NCBI RefSeq assembly: GCF_001579845.1
Contig: NZ_CP007440.1
Coordinates: 3,556,029 to 3,620,028, forward strand
Origin: Rhodoplanes sp. Z2-YC6860
Lineage (GTDB): Bacteria > Pseudomonadota > Alphaproteobacteria > Rhizobiales > Xanthobacteraceae
DNA: 64,000 nt
Direction: 5' to 3'
Under the pieces are notes generated by a model, which did no database searches, was not told where the DNA came from, and saw nothing but the letters and a program-made list of their open reading frames with translations. Below, one piece after another: positions 24,950 through 33,850 of this stretch (positions are counted from its first letter, which is position 1; each line of letters starts with the position of its first letter). The position numbers were made by a program, and so were the translations under genes.

Positions 24950-26695
24950 TCAAGTCGTTTGCAGATGGCGTGGCAGCCAGACGGAAATCACCGCAGGGAT
25001 GCCGCTCCGGATTTTTGCCAGGCCTCGCTGCAGGGCTGGAGCCACCTCGGCCGGATCGCGAACGTTTTCACCGTAAGCGCCGGCTGCTTCCGCCTCTTTC
25101 GCAAAGTCGATCGGATCGAAGTAACCGCCTTCCAGTCCGCTTCGCACCGAATATCCGTCCGGGTAGAAGCTGGCTGTTGCGCGCGTGCCTGTGCTGTAGC
25201 TGCGATTTTGAAAGACGACTGTCATGTAGGGCGCGTTGTAGCGTCGGGCTGCCATCAGGCAGGCGCTGGCAGCCGAATACATGTAGAAGCCGTCGCCCGT
25301 GACGGTGACGACATCGCGGCCGGGCGCACCGAGCTTGGCCCCGAGTGCGGCGCCGGGACCCCAGCCACCGCCGCTGCCGGGATTTCGGAAGTAGCTTCCG
25401 GGCCGCGAGCTTTTCAGGAAGCGCGACAGCGGATTGTGCGACAGCGTGTCGTCGATCATGATGCAGTTGTAGTCCAGAGCTTCGCAGATCTGGAATGCGA
25501 GCCACGCCGGATCGATTGGCGTTTTCGTTGCGAGGGCGAGAGCTTCAGCACGCAGTCGCGAATGGCGCTCGGTTGAAGCGTTCTTCCACCGCTTCGTCCG
25601 CTCTTCGAGGAGATCGCCGGTGGGCGGACCGAGCTGCCGAAGCGCCTCGGTCAGCGCCTTGATCGCATTCAGCGGATCCGAGTTGAGGCGCAGATCGGCA
25701 CAGAACTCGAAGGTGGGGATCATTGCGGTGACAGAATCGGCGCCGACCACCGCGACATAGGCATCCCGCGGGGGCGGACTCTCCGGGGGCCAAGGCACAT
25801 CGGCGTCGAGGACGATCACCAAATCGGCGTCGGCGAGTTTCGCGGAGCCTTGATAGAGCCAGTGGCCGAAAGGAAAGCACTGATAAGTCCGATTGCCGCC
25901 GTCGACCACCGGCATCGCCGTAAGCTCGCATAGTTCGACGAGAGCGGGAACCGTGGCGGCGTTTTTGCCTGAGCGGGAAACGACCACATACGGATTGCGT
26001 GCCTTGACCAGTCGCTCCGCAATGGTCCGGATGCCGTCCGGATCCGGTGCGGATGGGCGCGCCACGGCGAGCCGCCCGCAGCTGGGAAAGCACGCGTCGC
26101 TGGTTGGCATCACCGCGATCTCGCGCGGAAGGCTGAGATAGACCGGGCCCGATGGTTGGGACTGGGCGACTTGGAGGGCGCGGCTGACGATCAGGCCAGG
26201 ATTGTCCTGATATTCGAGCCGGTGGTCCCACTTGGTGTAGGCACGCGCAATTCCGTTCTGGTCCAGCGTCTGCTGTAACCAGAAATGCGCACCATCGCGC
26301 CCGCCGCGCATGGTTCCAGGATAGGCGCTGGGGGGAGCGCCTGCCATGATCAGGATGGGCAGGCCGGCCCACCACGCCGTGTGAAGCGCGCATCCATAAT
26401 GCTGAGTGCCAACGTCGACGTGGGCCGCCGTGGCGGCGGGACGGCCGGTCACCGCCGCATAGCCCAAGGCGGCATTGAGGCCGGCGTATTCATGCGTGAT
26501 CGTGATCAGCTTAGGCGCTGTCCGGCCATGCGCTTGAGCCTTCGCGATGGCCTCCTGAAAAAACATGATCTCCGAACCGGAGATGAAAAACAGATGATCA
26601 ACCCCGCCCAGTGCCATCGCGGCCACAATGGCATCGCCGGCTTCGGTCGCCGGTAGCCGGGTCCAATGATGCGGCTCGGATTTTGGCGCGTGCAT
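24950..26695 (-). CDS. Thiamine-diphosphate-dependent enzyme (acetolactate synthase-like)
   Basis: 581 residues. Pyr domain with catalytic glutamate E69 (THEYAGLNAALGYAAVTG), a middle domain, and a PP domain with GDG at 467 and NR at 497 where most relatives have NN or ND. The substrate loop differs from the other two ThDP enzymes in the window, so they are paralogues with distinct substrates. It is first in an operon with a Bug receptor and DoxX. A perfect 10-bp inverted repeat lies 28 bp upstream of its ATG and is the strongest operator candidate in the window. A 2-oxo acid decarboxylase or carboligase role is expected in the cytoplasm. Confidence 0.85.
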   Translation of the reverse strand: MHAPKSEPHHWTRLPATEAGDAIVAAMALGGVDHLFFISGSEIMFFQEAIAKAQAHGRTAPKLITITHEYAGLNAALGYAAVTGRPAATAAHVDVGTQHYGCALHTAWWAGLPILIMAGAPPSAYPGTMRGGRDGAHFWLQQTLDQNGIARAYTKWDHRLEYQDNPGLIVSRALQVAQSQPSGPVYLSLPREIAVMPTSDACFPSCGRLAVARPSAPDPDGIRTIAERLVKARNPYVVVSRSGKNAATVPALVELCELTAMPVVDGGNRTYQCFPFGHWLYQGSAKLADADLVIVLDADVPWPPESPPPRDAYVAVVGADSVTAMIPTFEFCADLRLNSDPLNAIKALTEALRQLGPPTGDLLEERTKRWKNASTERHSRLRAEALALATKTPIDPAWLAFQICEALDYNCIMIDDTLSHNPLSRFLKSSRPGSYFRNPGSGGGWGPGAALGAKLGAPGRDVVTVTGDGFYMYSAASACLMAARRYNAPYMTVVFQNRSYSTGTRATASFYPDGYSVRSGLEGGYFDPIDFAKEAEAAGAYGENVRDPAEVAPALQRGLAKIRSGIPAVISVWLPRHLQTT

Positions 26696-26723
26696 GCGGT
26701 TTCTCTTGGGAATAGGGTGGTGA

Positions 26724-26748
26724 ATATTGCTATGATTAATAGCAATAT
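26724..26748. promoter_or_regulatory. Perfect 10-bp inverted repeat, candidate MarR operator
   Basis: ATATTGCTAT-GATTA-ATAGCAATAT. It is the longest perfect dyad noted in the window, placed 28 bp before the ThDP enzyme start and inside a 648-bp region that ends at a divergent MarR gene (27344). Core CTATG-N4-ATAG recurs at 18839-18859. Confidence 0.65.
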
Positions 26749-27343
26749 GACAATAGGCAAATAGGTCGCAAGCACGGCCGATCAGGCGCGAAGACGACGA
26801 GTCAATGCGGAGATTGGTCGGAACACTGGAAAGAAATGGAGAGCGTGTCGGGTACGCGGCCCCATGGATGGCTCAGGTCAGGTTGCAGGAAACATGAAGC
26901 ACCCAGGACCACGACGATCAGCCCCTTATGCAGGCGGGCGACAAGACACTCGTTTCGGTGCCCCGAGAGTGTTTCGCGACGGCATCTGCGACCGGTTCGA
27001 CGTGCCATCTGCCCGCTGACCGCAAGAAGTGCATATGTAAACTAAACGATCTCGGGCGGCGAACCGCTTGGTTTCGCCCGTCGATCCTTGAAGAAATCGT
27101 CCAGATCCATCGCAAAACCTGTCCGAATCTCGCCGTGCAGCCCCTCGGGCGTCGCGGAGGCCGCGGCGCTGGCGGCACCGAGCTTTGACAAGATCAGCGC
27201 TCGAGCTGCCGTCACGTCGGCAGTTGTATTTACCCCCGGGCGGGAAAACCCTATCGGTTGCTCGAAGATGGCCGGCGATTCGAGTTTAGAATATAAAGCT
27301 CTGCCGCGGCATCTATGGGGCCGCGAAACAACAGGATCATCGA
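26749..27343. other. Non-coding region between ThDP enzyme and MarR genes
   Basis: About 595 bp with no well-supported gene. On the minus strand, codons ending at 27042 read ILSKLGAASAAASAT, then GLHGEIRTGFAMDLDDFFKD and RRAKPSG; the composition looks protein-like and may be the 3' scrap of a lost enzyme gene, but no start or family can be fixed. A short TTTA-GAATA-TAAA dyad at 27285-27297 lies 47 bp before the MarR start. Confidence 0.3.
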
Positions 27344-27904
27344 GTGACTGGTTCAGCTGCTTCACGCGCGCTTCGCACCAAGTCGAGGCTGCGCTCACGC
27401 GACGCAGAGGATTTGCAAGAGTATTTCACCGCTGTGGCACAGGTCCGCTACATCATGCGGAAGGTCTTTCGCATGATCGACGATGACGCCAAGAAGCTGG
27501 GACTGGACCCACTGGCTCATCAGGCTCTGCTGCAGGTTTACGGCAGTGGGAAGCGGGGGCTGCGGGTCAGCGCGTTGGCCGAACGCCTCGATATTGCGCC
27601 ATCCTTTGCTTCCAACATCGTGAAGCATCTCGTGACTGAGAAGCTGCTGCGCCGGGGATCGGACGTATCGGACATGCGAGCGGCCGTTGTCACATTGACC
27701 AGCGAAGGGCGCGAGCTTTGTCGCGATGTGGATGCCCAGGCGCGGGTGCGGGTCGACGCGCTGATCAGCCGGCTCGAACCGGAGGAGCGCAAGGTCGCGC
27801 GGTCCATCTTGATGTTTTATACCGGCCCGGGTGCCGTTCGGCGGACTGTCAACGGGAAGGGAGCGGGCCGTTCCGCGCCCGCCCGCCAGAGATCAGCCGG
27901 CTAA
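27344..27904 (+). CDS. MarR family transcriptional regulator
   Basis: 186 residues from GTG. MarR winged helix at about 73-125: RVSALAERLDIAPSFASNIV, then LVTEKLLRRGSDVSDMRAAVVTL with the D-x-R wing. Basic N- and C-terminal tails flank it. It is divergent from the ThDP enzyme-Bug-DoxX operon and converges on the ABC ATPase gene 62 bp away. The long perfect dyad at 26724-26748 is a plausible target. It resembles the MarR at 22806 in layout but not closely in sequence. Confidence 0.88.
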   Translation: MTGSAASRALRTKSRLRSRDAEDLQEYFTAVAQVRYIMRKVFRMIDDDAKKLGLDPLAHQALLQVYGSGKRGLRVSALAERLDIAPSFASNIVKHLVTEKLLRRGSDVSDMRAAVVTLTSEGRELCRDVDAQARVRVDALISRLEPEERKVARSILMFYTGPGAVRRTVNGKGAGRSAPARQRSAG

Positions 27905-27966
27905 CCGCCTTTGATGGCAGCCCCGCAGTCATATGGGGAGAGCGACACCCAGTGTCCGTCCTGGCC

Positions 27967-28770
27967 TCAGTCGGAGACCAGGGCAACCTCATTCATCGTC
28001 TGGCGCGCCTCGCGTTCGATCGTCGCCCAGATACGGTCCTCGTATTCGAGAAACGTGCTGCTGCGTTTGATCGCAAGCGGACGGGGCCGCGGCAGATCGA
28101 TGTCGACGACTTCGCGAATCGAGCCTGGCCGAGCGCCGAACACCAATACCTGGTCCGCGAGGTACACCGCTTCGTTGATCTGATGGGTAACGAACAGGAC
28201 GGTCTTGCGCGTCTCGCGCCAGACGCGAAGGAGCTCGTCCTGCATCAGCTCGCGAGTCTGGGCGTCGAGCGCGGCAAAGGGTTCATCCATGATCAGGATT
28301 TCAGGATCGACGGCGAGCGCTCGCGCGAGATTGCAACGCTGCTGCATCCCACCAGAGAGCTCGTGCGGATAGTGGCTTTCGAAATTGCCGAGGCCGACAA
28401 GCTTGATCAGCTCGCGTGCGCGGATTCGCGATGCCGAATCGGCGCGGCCTTGGCATTCGAGTCCGTAGGTCACATTGTCGAGCACGCTGCGCCACGGCAG
28501 CAGCGAGGGTTCCTGGAAAACCATGGCGCGATCGATGCCAGGGCCACGCACCTGCCTGCCGTCGATCAGGATCTGACCGGCGGTCGGCTTGATGAGCCCG
28601 TCGACGATCTTGATGAAGGTGGTCTTGCCGCAGCCGCTCGGGCCGACCACTGCGACGAACTTCCTGTCCTCGATCTGGATATTGACGTTGTCCAGCGCCA
28701 CGAACCGGCTGCCGTCGCGCTGGCGGACATATTCCATACGCAATCCGCGGGTTTCGAGCTTGATGGCCAT
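27967..28770 (-). CDS. ABC transporter ATP-binding protein (SsuB/TauB type)
   Basis: 267 residues with Walker A GPSGCGKTT (43-51), signature LSGGMQQR in the helical region near 145, Walker B ILIMDEP near 165, and FVTHQ switch. Subfamily features match aliphatic-sulfonate/nitrate/taurine importers. It is the last gene of a nine-gene minus-strand operon and partners the permease 35 bp upstream and the NMT1 receptor at 32115. It drives import of a ligand presumably degraded by the operon's CoA enzymes. Confidence 0.9.
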   Translation of the reverse strand: MAIKLETRGLRMEYVRQRDGSRFVALDNVNIQIEDRKFVAVVGPSGCGKTTFIKIVDGLIKPTAGQILIDGRQVRGPGIDRAMVFQEPSLLPWRSVLDNVTYGLECQGRADSASRIRARELIKLVGLGNFESHYPHELSGGMQQRCNLARALAVDPEILIMDEPFAALDAQTRELMQDELLRVWRETRKTVLFVTHQINEAVYLADQVLVFGARPGSIREVVDIDLPRPRPLAIKRSSTFLEYEDRIWATIEREARQTMNEVALVSD

Positions 28771-28805
28771 CGCAGTCCCTCACACGTCGACAAAGGTGCG
28801 CCGGA

Positions 28806-29639
28806 TCATGTGCGGCTCCCCGGCTTGGGTCGCCACTTGTCGAAGCGGCGCTCGAGCTGCGTCAGCAGCTCAAGCGTCGTCATGCCGACGACCGCAAAGA
28901 TAACGACGCCGACCAGCACGACGTCGGTGTTGAGGGTTGAACCCGCCTCGGCAATCATCTGGCCGATGCCAGCTTGCGCGATGTAGAGTTCCGCCACGAA
29001 CACGCCTATCAGCGCTCTGCCGGCACCCAGCCGAAGGCCCGCCAGAATGAACGGCACTGCGGACGGAAGAACCACCGTCCGGAAGATCTGGTACTGGGAG
29101 GCTTGAAAGCTCCGAGCGGCTTCGAGCAACGAATTCGGCGTCGTCTTCACCGCGTCGCGCGCATTCATGAGGATCGGAAACACCGCAGCCATGACGATGA
29201 GCGTAAGCTTGGAAGCAAGACCGATTCCAAGCCAGATCACGAGCAATGGCAGAAAGGCAACGACGGGGGCAGCGTAGAGCGCGTTGATGAACGGGTCCAT
29301 GGCGTAGTTGAAACGCTGATACCAGCCGAGTGCAATGCCGAGCGGCACCCCAATGACGATCGAGATGGAATAGCCCAATAAGAATTCGACGCCGCTGACG
29401 GAGAGATGATGCAGGAGGCGACCCGACTGATAGAGCTCCACGCCCGCGTGCAATACGCGCGAGGGAGAGCTTAGAAAGATCGGATTGACCACCGTCCAGA
29501 CGCTGCCCGCAAGCTCCCACAAGGTGATGAACGCCACGACCGTGATGGTGCCCAGAATTTTCTTTTCGTGCCGGAGATACAAGCGCGCCAGCCAGTGTTT
29601 TTGGCGCCCATCGTTCATGGCCAGCTCGATATCGCTCAT
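28806..29639 (-). CDS. ABC transporter permease (SsuC/TauC-like)
   Basis: 277 residues from MSDIELAMNDG, chosen because GGAGAT precedes it; longer readings enter the ligase gene region. Six or so membrane helices, including LGTITVVAFITLWELAG and LLGYSISIVIGVPLGIALG. EAA-type coupling loop at YQIFRTVVLPSAVPFILAGL. It forms the inner-membrane channel with the ATPase downstream. The receptor gene lies two genes upstream, so operon order is receptor, hydratase, ligase, permease, ATPase. Confidence 0.88.
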   Translation of the reverse strand: MSDIELAMNDGRQKHWLARLYLRHEKKILGTITVVAFITLWELAGSVWTVVNPIFLSSPSRVLHAGVELYQSGRLLHHLSVSGVEFLLGYSISIVIGVPLGIALGWYQRFNYAMDPFINALYAAPVVAFLPLLVIWLGIGLASKLTLIVMAAVFPILMNARDAVKTTPNSLLEAARSFQASQYQIFRTVVLPSAVPFILAGLRLGAGRALIGVFVAELYIAQAGIGQMIAEAGSTLNTDVVLVGVVIFAVVGMTTLELLTQLERRFDKWRPKPGSRT

Positions 29640-29680
29640 AGGATCTCCATGCCGAGAAGGGCCAAGCGGGTCGTTGTGCC

Positions 29681-31228
29681 TCAGGAGGAGGGCGTGCGAT
29701 CGGGAATCCGGCCGAGCTTGCCGAGAGCGTTGCGCGACAGGCGTTCGACGAATTCGACCGTCTTCGGAAGCTTGTAGCGCGACAGACCTTCCGCGCAGCG
29801 ACGGAGCAATTCCGGTTCGGACAGTCGGGCGCCCGGCCGAAGCTCGATGACCGCCTTGATCGCCGTACCCCACCTCTCGTCGGGCACGCCAATGACGGCA
29901 GCATCGGCAACTTCTTCAAAGGAAAGAAGAACGTCTTCGATCTCGGCAGGCGAGACGTTGATGCCGCCGGTTTTGATGAGGTTCTTTTCGCGGTCGGAAA
30001 TATAGAGATATCCGTCGTCGTCGAGGAAGCCGAGGTCTCCCGAATAATACCAGCCGTCCTGAAACGAAGTGGCGGTGGCATCGGTGTCGTTATAATAGCC
30101 CTCGCAGACGCTCGGGCTGCGGACCCGGATGACACCCTGCGTGCCCGGCGGCAGGCGCTTGCGATCCGGGCCGACGACGTCGATCTCGGTGCCCCAGAGC
30201 GGCAACCCGGCCGAGCCGATTTTCGATAGCTGTTCCTCGGGGGTCAGGATCGATGCCTCCGAGAATTCGGTGCCGCCGTAGCCTTGGAAGACATGCGGCG
30301 TTATGCGCTGCATGATTGCCTGCACCGATCGCTTCTGGAACGGCAATCCAGCTTTCCTCAGAACGCGCAAAGACGACTTGTCGTAGCTGTCGAGCCGCGG
30401 CTGCACCAGCAGGTCCTCACATTGTTGCGGCGCGAGCGCCATACATGCGATGCGCTCCTTCTGGATCGTCTCAAGCACGTCGATCGGGTCGAAGCGTTCA
30501 CGCAGATGGGTCGTGCCGCCAAAGCTGAGTTGCGTGATCAAGCTGTTGCGGCCGGAATTGTAGTAGATCGGCACCACCAGGAGCTCGCTCATTCCGGGCA
30601 CCATGCGCTTGCCGAGCAAATTGATGATGCAGCTGTGCAGATAGCTCTTGTGCGTCTTGATGCAGCCCTTCGGTCGCCCCGTCGTGCCCGACGTCAGCAT
30701 GTACATAAAGACGTGATCATCGCGCGCCGGCACATCCGGATTGGAATCCGGCCTGGCGCGGTATGCCTGTTCGAACTCGCAACGACTCGGATCGCGGATA
30801 TCGCACCAGAGCGCGCCGCACCGAAGTGTAGCGATCACCTCCGGCGCAACCTGTGCAGCGTGTGCCCGATCGATCAACAAAAGGCTGCAGTGAAACAGTT
30901 CAATCGAGATAGCGGTTTCACGGGCGACCCATTTCACGTCGAGGACGGCGGAAATGGCGCCAGCCTTGGCCACGGCATACAAGGCGATGACATGGGGTAT
31001 GGAGTTGCCGGCAAGAATGCCGACATGATCACCGGGGCGAATGCCGCGGGCGATCAATTCGTGGGCGAGCTGATTGGCGCGCGCGTTCGCTTCCTCATAG
31101 CTCATCCGGACGCCGTCTTGTGCAAGCGCCACGCGATTGGCATAGCGCTTCGCATTGACGGCCAGCGTATGGTGAACCGTGTAGAGTCCAAGATCCGCGG
31201 CGGAGGTTGGCGTACGCTCGGCCATCAT
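29681..31228 (-). CDS. Acyl-CoA synthetase / aromatic acid-CoA ligase (ANL family)
   Basis: 515 residues. ANL motifs: P-loop TSGTTGRPKG (179-188), YGGTEFSEAS (A5), YYSGDLGFLDDDGYLYISD (A7), DREKNLIKTGGINVSPAEIE (A8 hinge) and the C-terminal catalytic lysine in GKLGR (about 504). It should adenylate a carboxylic acid and form the CoA thioester. Co-transcription with two crotonase-family enzymes, one resembling hydroxycinnamoyl-CoA hydratase-lyase, points to a phenylpropanoid- or aryl-acid substrate, feruloyl/coumaroyl-like at best. The gene starts 2 bp after the upstream hydratase stop, so translation is tightly coupled. Confidence 0.88.
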   Translation of the reverse strand: MMAERTPTSAADLGLYTVHHTLAVNAKRYANRVALAQDGVRMSYEEANARANQLAHELIARGIRPGDHVGILAGNSIPHVIALYAVAKAGAISAVLDVKWVARETAISIELFHCSLLLIDRAHAAQVAPEVIATLRCGALWCDIRDPSRCEFEQAYRARPDSNPDVPARDDHVFMYMLTSGTTGRPKGCIKTHKSYLHSCIINLLGKRMVPGMSELLVVPIYYNSGRNSLITQLSFGGTTHLRERFDPIDVLETIQKERIACMALAPQQCEDLLVQPRLDSYDKSSLRVLRKAGLPFQKRSVQAIMQRITPHVFQGYGGTEFSEASILTPEEQLSKIGSAGLPLWGTEIDVVGPDRKRLPPGTQGVIRVRSPSVCEGYYNDTDATATSFQDGWYYSGDLGFLDDDGYLYISDREKNLIKTGGINVSPAEIEDVLLSFEEVADAAVIGVPDERWGTAIKAVIELRPGARLSEPELLRRCAEGLSRYKLPKTVEFVERLSRNALGKLGRIPDRTPSS

Positions 31229-31230
31229 GA

Positions 31231-32037
31231 TTAGGCGTCTGGCTTCTTATAATCCGTGCTGCCGCCACCCTTCTGCGATTCGAGATAGCCGGTGACGTCG
31301 TTGAGGGGATCCACATAGAAGCGCTGGCGGTGGCCGATCAATTCGTCGGCGGCCATCGCTTGCGGGAACGGCAAGTCGACCTCGGTGTAGCCGGCGATCT
31401 TGGCGTGCGCGAGCGTGATCCTGTGGCGGGACGCGATTTCTTTGGCGAGTTGGCTGACGGTGCTATCGAGCTCCTGCGCGGGTACGACCTGGGACAGCAA
31501 TCCGACGCGGGCGGCCTCGATACCGCTCAGATTGCGGCCGGTGAGCGAGAGATAGAACGCGACCTTGAGCGGAATCTTCGTGTGAAACAGCGTCGGAGTC
31601 GCCACCTCGCCATAGGAGCCGCGTAGCACTTCCGGCATGCCGATCTTGGCGTCCTCGGCTCCAATTCCGAGATCGCAGGCGTTGAGCAGGGCAATGCCTC
31701 CGCCCAGACACCAGCCTTGCACGGATGCAATGGTGATCTGCGGCATTTTGCGAAGCAGCTGCGTGATCTCGCGAGTGGATTCCTCGCGTCCGAAGCGATG
31801 CTCTTGCTTGTTGGCTTCTCGAAGATCGCGGAGATCAAGCCCTGAGCAGAACGAATCGCCACTGGCCGACAGGACCAGAACCTTGATGTCCCGATCCTCG
31901 GTGATCGTCCTGATGTCGGCAATCATCTTGCCCATCATCGCGTTGGACAAGCAATTCTTTTTCTCCGGTCGATTGAGCTTCATCCAGGCGATGTGTGAGG
32001 CTTTGTCGATGACCGTGACGACATGCTGATCGGACAT
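31231..32037 (-). CDS. Enoyl-CoA hydratase/isomerase (crotonase) family protein
   Basis: 268 residues. Crotonase hallmarks: LNRPEKKNCLS near 21, oxyanion-hole element CSGLDLRDL (64-72), GWCLGGGIALLNACDLGIGA (108-127), and MPEVLRGSYG with one candidate catalytic glutamate E136. The usual first catalytic glutamate position in the GGG helix is not acidic, so it may be an isomerase, hydrolase or lyase rather than a classical hydratase. It sits between the NMT1 receptor and the ligase gene. Confidence 0.85.
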   Translation of the reverse strand: MSDQHVVTVIDKASHIAWMKLNRPEKKNCLSNAMMGKMIADIRTITEDRDIKVLVLSASGDSFCSGLDLRDLREANKQEHRFGREESTREITQLLRKMPQITIASVQGWCLGGGIALLNACDLGIGAEDAKIGMPEVLRGSYGEVATPTLFHTKIPLKVAFYLSLTGRNLSGIEAARVGLLSQVVPAQELDSTVSQLAKEIASRHRITLAHAKIAGYTEVDLPFPQAMAADELIGHRQRFYVDPLNDVTGYLESQKGGGSTDYKKPDA

Positions 32038-32114
32038 TCATTTGGCTCCAACTGGAGATGTCTTCATCCTGTTGCCGAGTCGCGCGATGGCGCAGCGGCT
32101 GTTTCTTCATTCCG

Positions 32115-33071
32115 TCATTGAGACGCGAAGCTCTTCACGACCGAGAAGTCGAAGGCTTTGCTCGCCATGTCGGGGCTGGCCTTGCCGAATTCAAACATCA
32201 GCACCTGCTGGATGAATTCAGGCGACAGCGTTCCGTCGGGTTCGAAAAGCTTGATCCAACGATCGTAGATCTTCGATGCCGTGGCTTCGTCGATCTTGAG
32301 ATGTTTCATTGTGAGCTTGATGGATTCGTCACGGTGCGAAATCAGGTAGTTCATACCTTCCCAGGTCGCGTGCAGGAAACGCTTTGCCACATCGGGGCGA
32401 CCGTACAGGAACTTGGTATTGGCGGCGACGCCGGCCATCAGAACGCCCGGCTTGTTGGCAAACGGCAGCTCGATCAAGTCAGGCCGGGCGGCGGCGGCGA
32501 CATCGAAAGGGGAGGTCAACACGGCGGCTGAGACCGCGCCGCTCACCAGCGATTGATAGATCGTCGGCGGCTCTCCGATATAGAAGAGATTGACGTCCTT
32601 ATCCGGGTCGAGGCCATTTTCCCGCAATGCCACCCGCAGGATGCGGGTTGCTGACGCGCCGCTGCTGCTCGAGGCGATCTTTTGTTCTTTTAGATCTTTG
32701 TAGGAAGCGACGGGTTTGCGTGCGAACAAACTGTATGTCGGCAGTTTGTTGAACACCATTGCGATGCGCACGTCGGCGCCTTTTTCGATGGCCCCACGCA
32801 GCGACAATCCGAGAATTTGCGTGACGTCTGCTTGGCCTCCGACCACGGCCATCACGCCCAAGTCAACCTTCATGCCCTGGCGTTCGAACTGGATGTCCTG
32901 CTTTTTGTAGAATCCCAGATCGTCCGCGATCAGGAACGGCATCGTTTCAAAACCCGGGGAGGGAGTGTGGACCTTGACCACGTCGGCGGCGCGCGAAGCG
33001 TTCGTCGATGACACTATACCGCATGCTCCGATGAGAGCTGCGATTCCGGCGACTAGCAATTTGCGAAGCAT
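32115..33071 (-). CDS. NMT1-type ABC substrate-binding protein
   Basis: 318 residues with a signal peptide (LLVAGIAALIGACGIVSS, cut near SRAADVV). A cysteine in GACG is not followed by a convincing lipobox, so a soluble periplasmic protein is likely. Body of the NMT1/SsuA class: PFLIADDLGFYKKQDIQFE, VVGGQADVTQILG, LKEQKIASSSSGASATR and IYQSLVSGAVSAAVLTSPFD. It supplies ligand to the permease and ATPase at 28806 and 27967. Its placement amid CoA-ester enzymes suggests an aryl or alkyl acid. Confidence 0.87.
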   Translation of the reverse strand: MLRKLLVAGIAALIGACGIVSSTNASRAADVVKVHTPSPGFETMPFLIADDLGFYKKQDIQFERQGMKVDLGVMAVVGGQADVTQILGLSLRGAIEKGADVRIAMVFNKLPTYSLFARKPVASYKDLKEQKIASSSSGASATRILRVALRENGLDPDKDVNLFYIGEPPTIYQSLVSGAVSAAVLTSPFDVAAAARPDLIELPFANKPGVLMAGVAANTKFLYGRPDVAKRFLHATWEGMNYLISHRDESIKLTMKHLKIDEATASKIYDRWIKLFEPDGTLSPEFIQQVLMFEFGKASPDMASKAFDFSVVKSFASQ

Positions 33072-33184
33072 GTTGTCCTCTCCGGAAGCATTGATGAACG
33101 CTATAAAGCAGTCCGCGGCGAGTCAACGAAGGCAAAGCGTCGCGTACATGACCCGTTGCATCGCGCTCTGCCTGTCAAATGACT

Positions 33185-33850
33185 TCAACCCGAAGCCACG
33201 CGCCCTCCGCTCATGCCGATCACGCTGTTTTCGGGAGTGCCTGCCGGCCGCAACTCAAACACCTCGGTCACCGAGGTGTAGTCGAGATAACCCATGCGGG
33301 CGAGCGGACGCGCCTTGAGCATGTCGAGCTTCCCGGCCGCGGTGATAATGGAGTCGTCGATGTGAATGCCGACGACGCGGCCCATGACGACGGAGTTGTA
33401 AAGGCCGGCGGTGTCCGAAGGCAGCACCGTCGTCTGATAGTGTTTGCACTCGAGACTGATCGGGCACTCGGCAACCCGCGGAGGTTTGACGAGTCGTGAC
33501 GGCGCGGGCGTCAGGCCGGCCTGTGCCATTTCGTCGATGCCGGGCTCTTCGATCGCGCTGGTCAAGACCACCGCGTCTCGCAGCGCGTAGGTCGCCATAT
33601 TGAAAACGAACTCACCGGTTTCTTCGGCATTGGCGACGCTGTCCTTGCGCCGGCCATCGAACCGCGTGAAGGCCGAGAACATCACGTATGGGGGATCCCA
33701 ACCCAGAATATTGCTTTGGCTGAAGGGTGAAAGGTTGATCACGCCTTTGGCATTGACGGTGGAGACCCAGGCGATCGGCCGAGGCACGATGCAGGATTTG
33801 AAAGGCGCAAAGCGAAGACCATGGTTGTTTTTCGCGGGTTCATAGAACAT
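33185..33850 (-). CDS. Flavin reductase (DIM6/NTAB) family protein
   Basis: 221 residues of the larger flavin-reductase-like clade: KSCIVPRPIAWVSTVNAKG (19-37), NLSPFSQSNILGWDPPYVMF (39-58), RKDSVANAEETGEFVFN, and a C-terminal IITAAGKLDMLKARPLARMG. It binds FMN on a split beta-barrel and may reduce flavin for an oxygenase; many members have no proven role. The start overlaps the frameshifted end of the upstream Bug gene; the correct Bug end would leave a 52-bp gap. Confidence 0.82.
   Translation of the reverse strand: MFYEPAKNNHGLRFAPFKSCIVPRPIAWVSTVNAKGVINLSPFSQSNILGWDPPYVMFSAFTRFDGRRKDSVANAEETGEFVFNMATYALRDAVVLTSAIEEPGIDEMAQAGLTPAPSRLVKPPRVAECPISLECKHYQTTVLPSDTAGLYNSVVMGRVVGIHIDDSIITAAGKLDMLKARPLARMGYLDYTSVTEVFELRPAGTPENSVIGMSGGRVASG

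Noticed and set aside
26802-27398. Possible gene on the minus strand in the gap before the second MarR
   Set aside because: The reading frame starts inside the MarR gene, has no ribosome site and only the last 50 codons look protein-like; recorded only as a possible scrap.
27944-27956. GACAC-CCA-GTGTC dyad between the MarR and ABC ATPase stops
   Set aside because: Short stem without T-run; too weak to call a terminator or operator.
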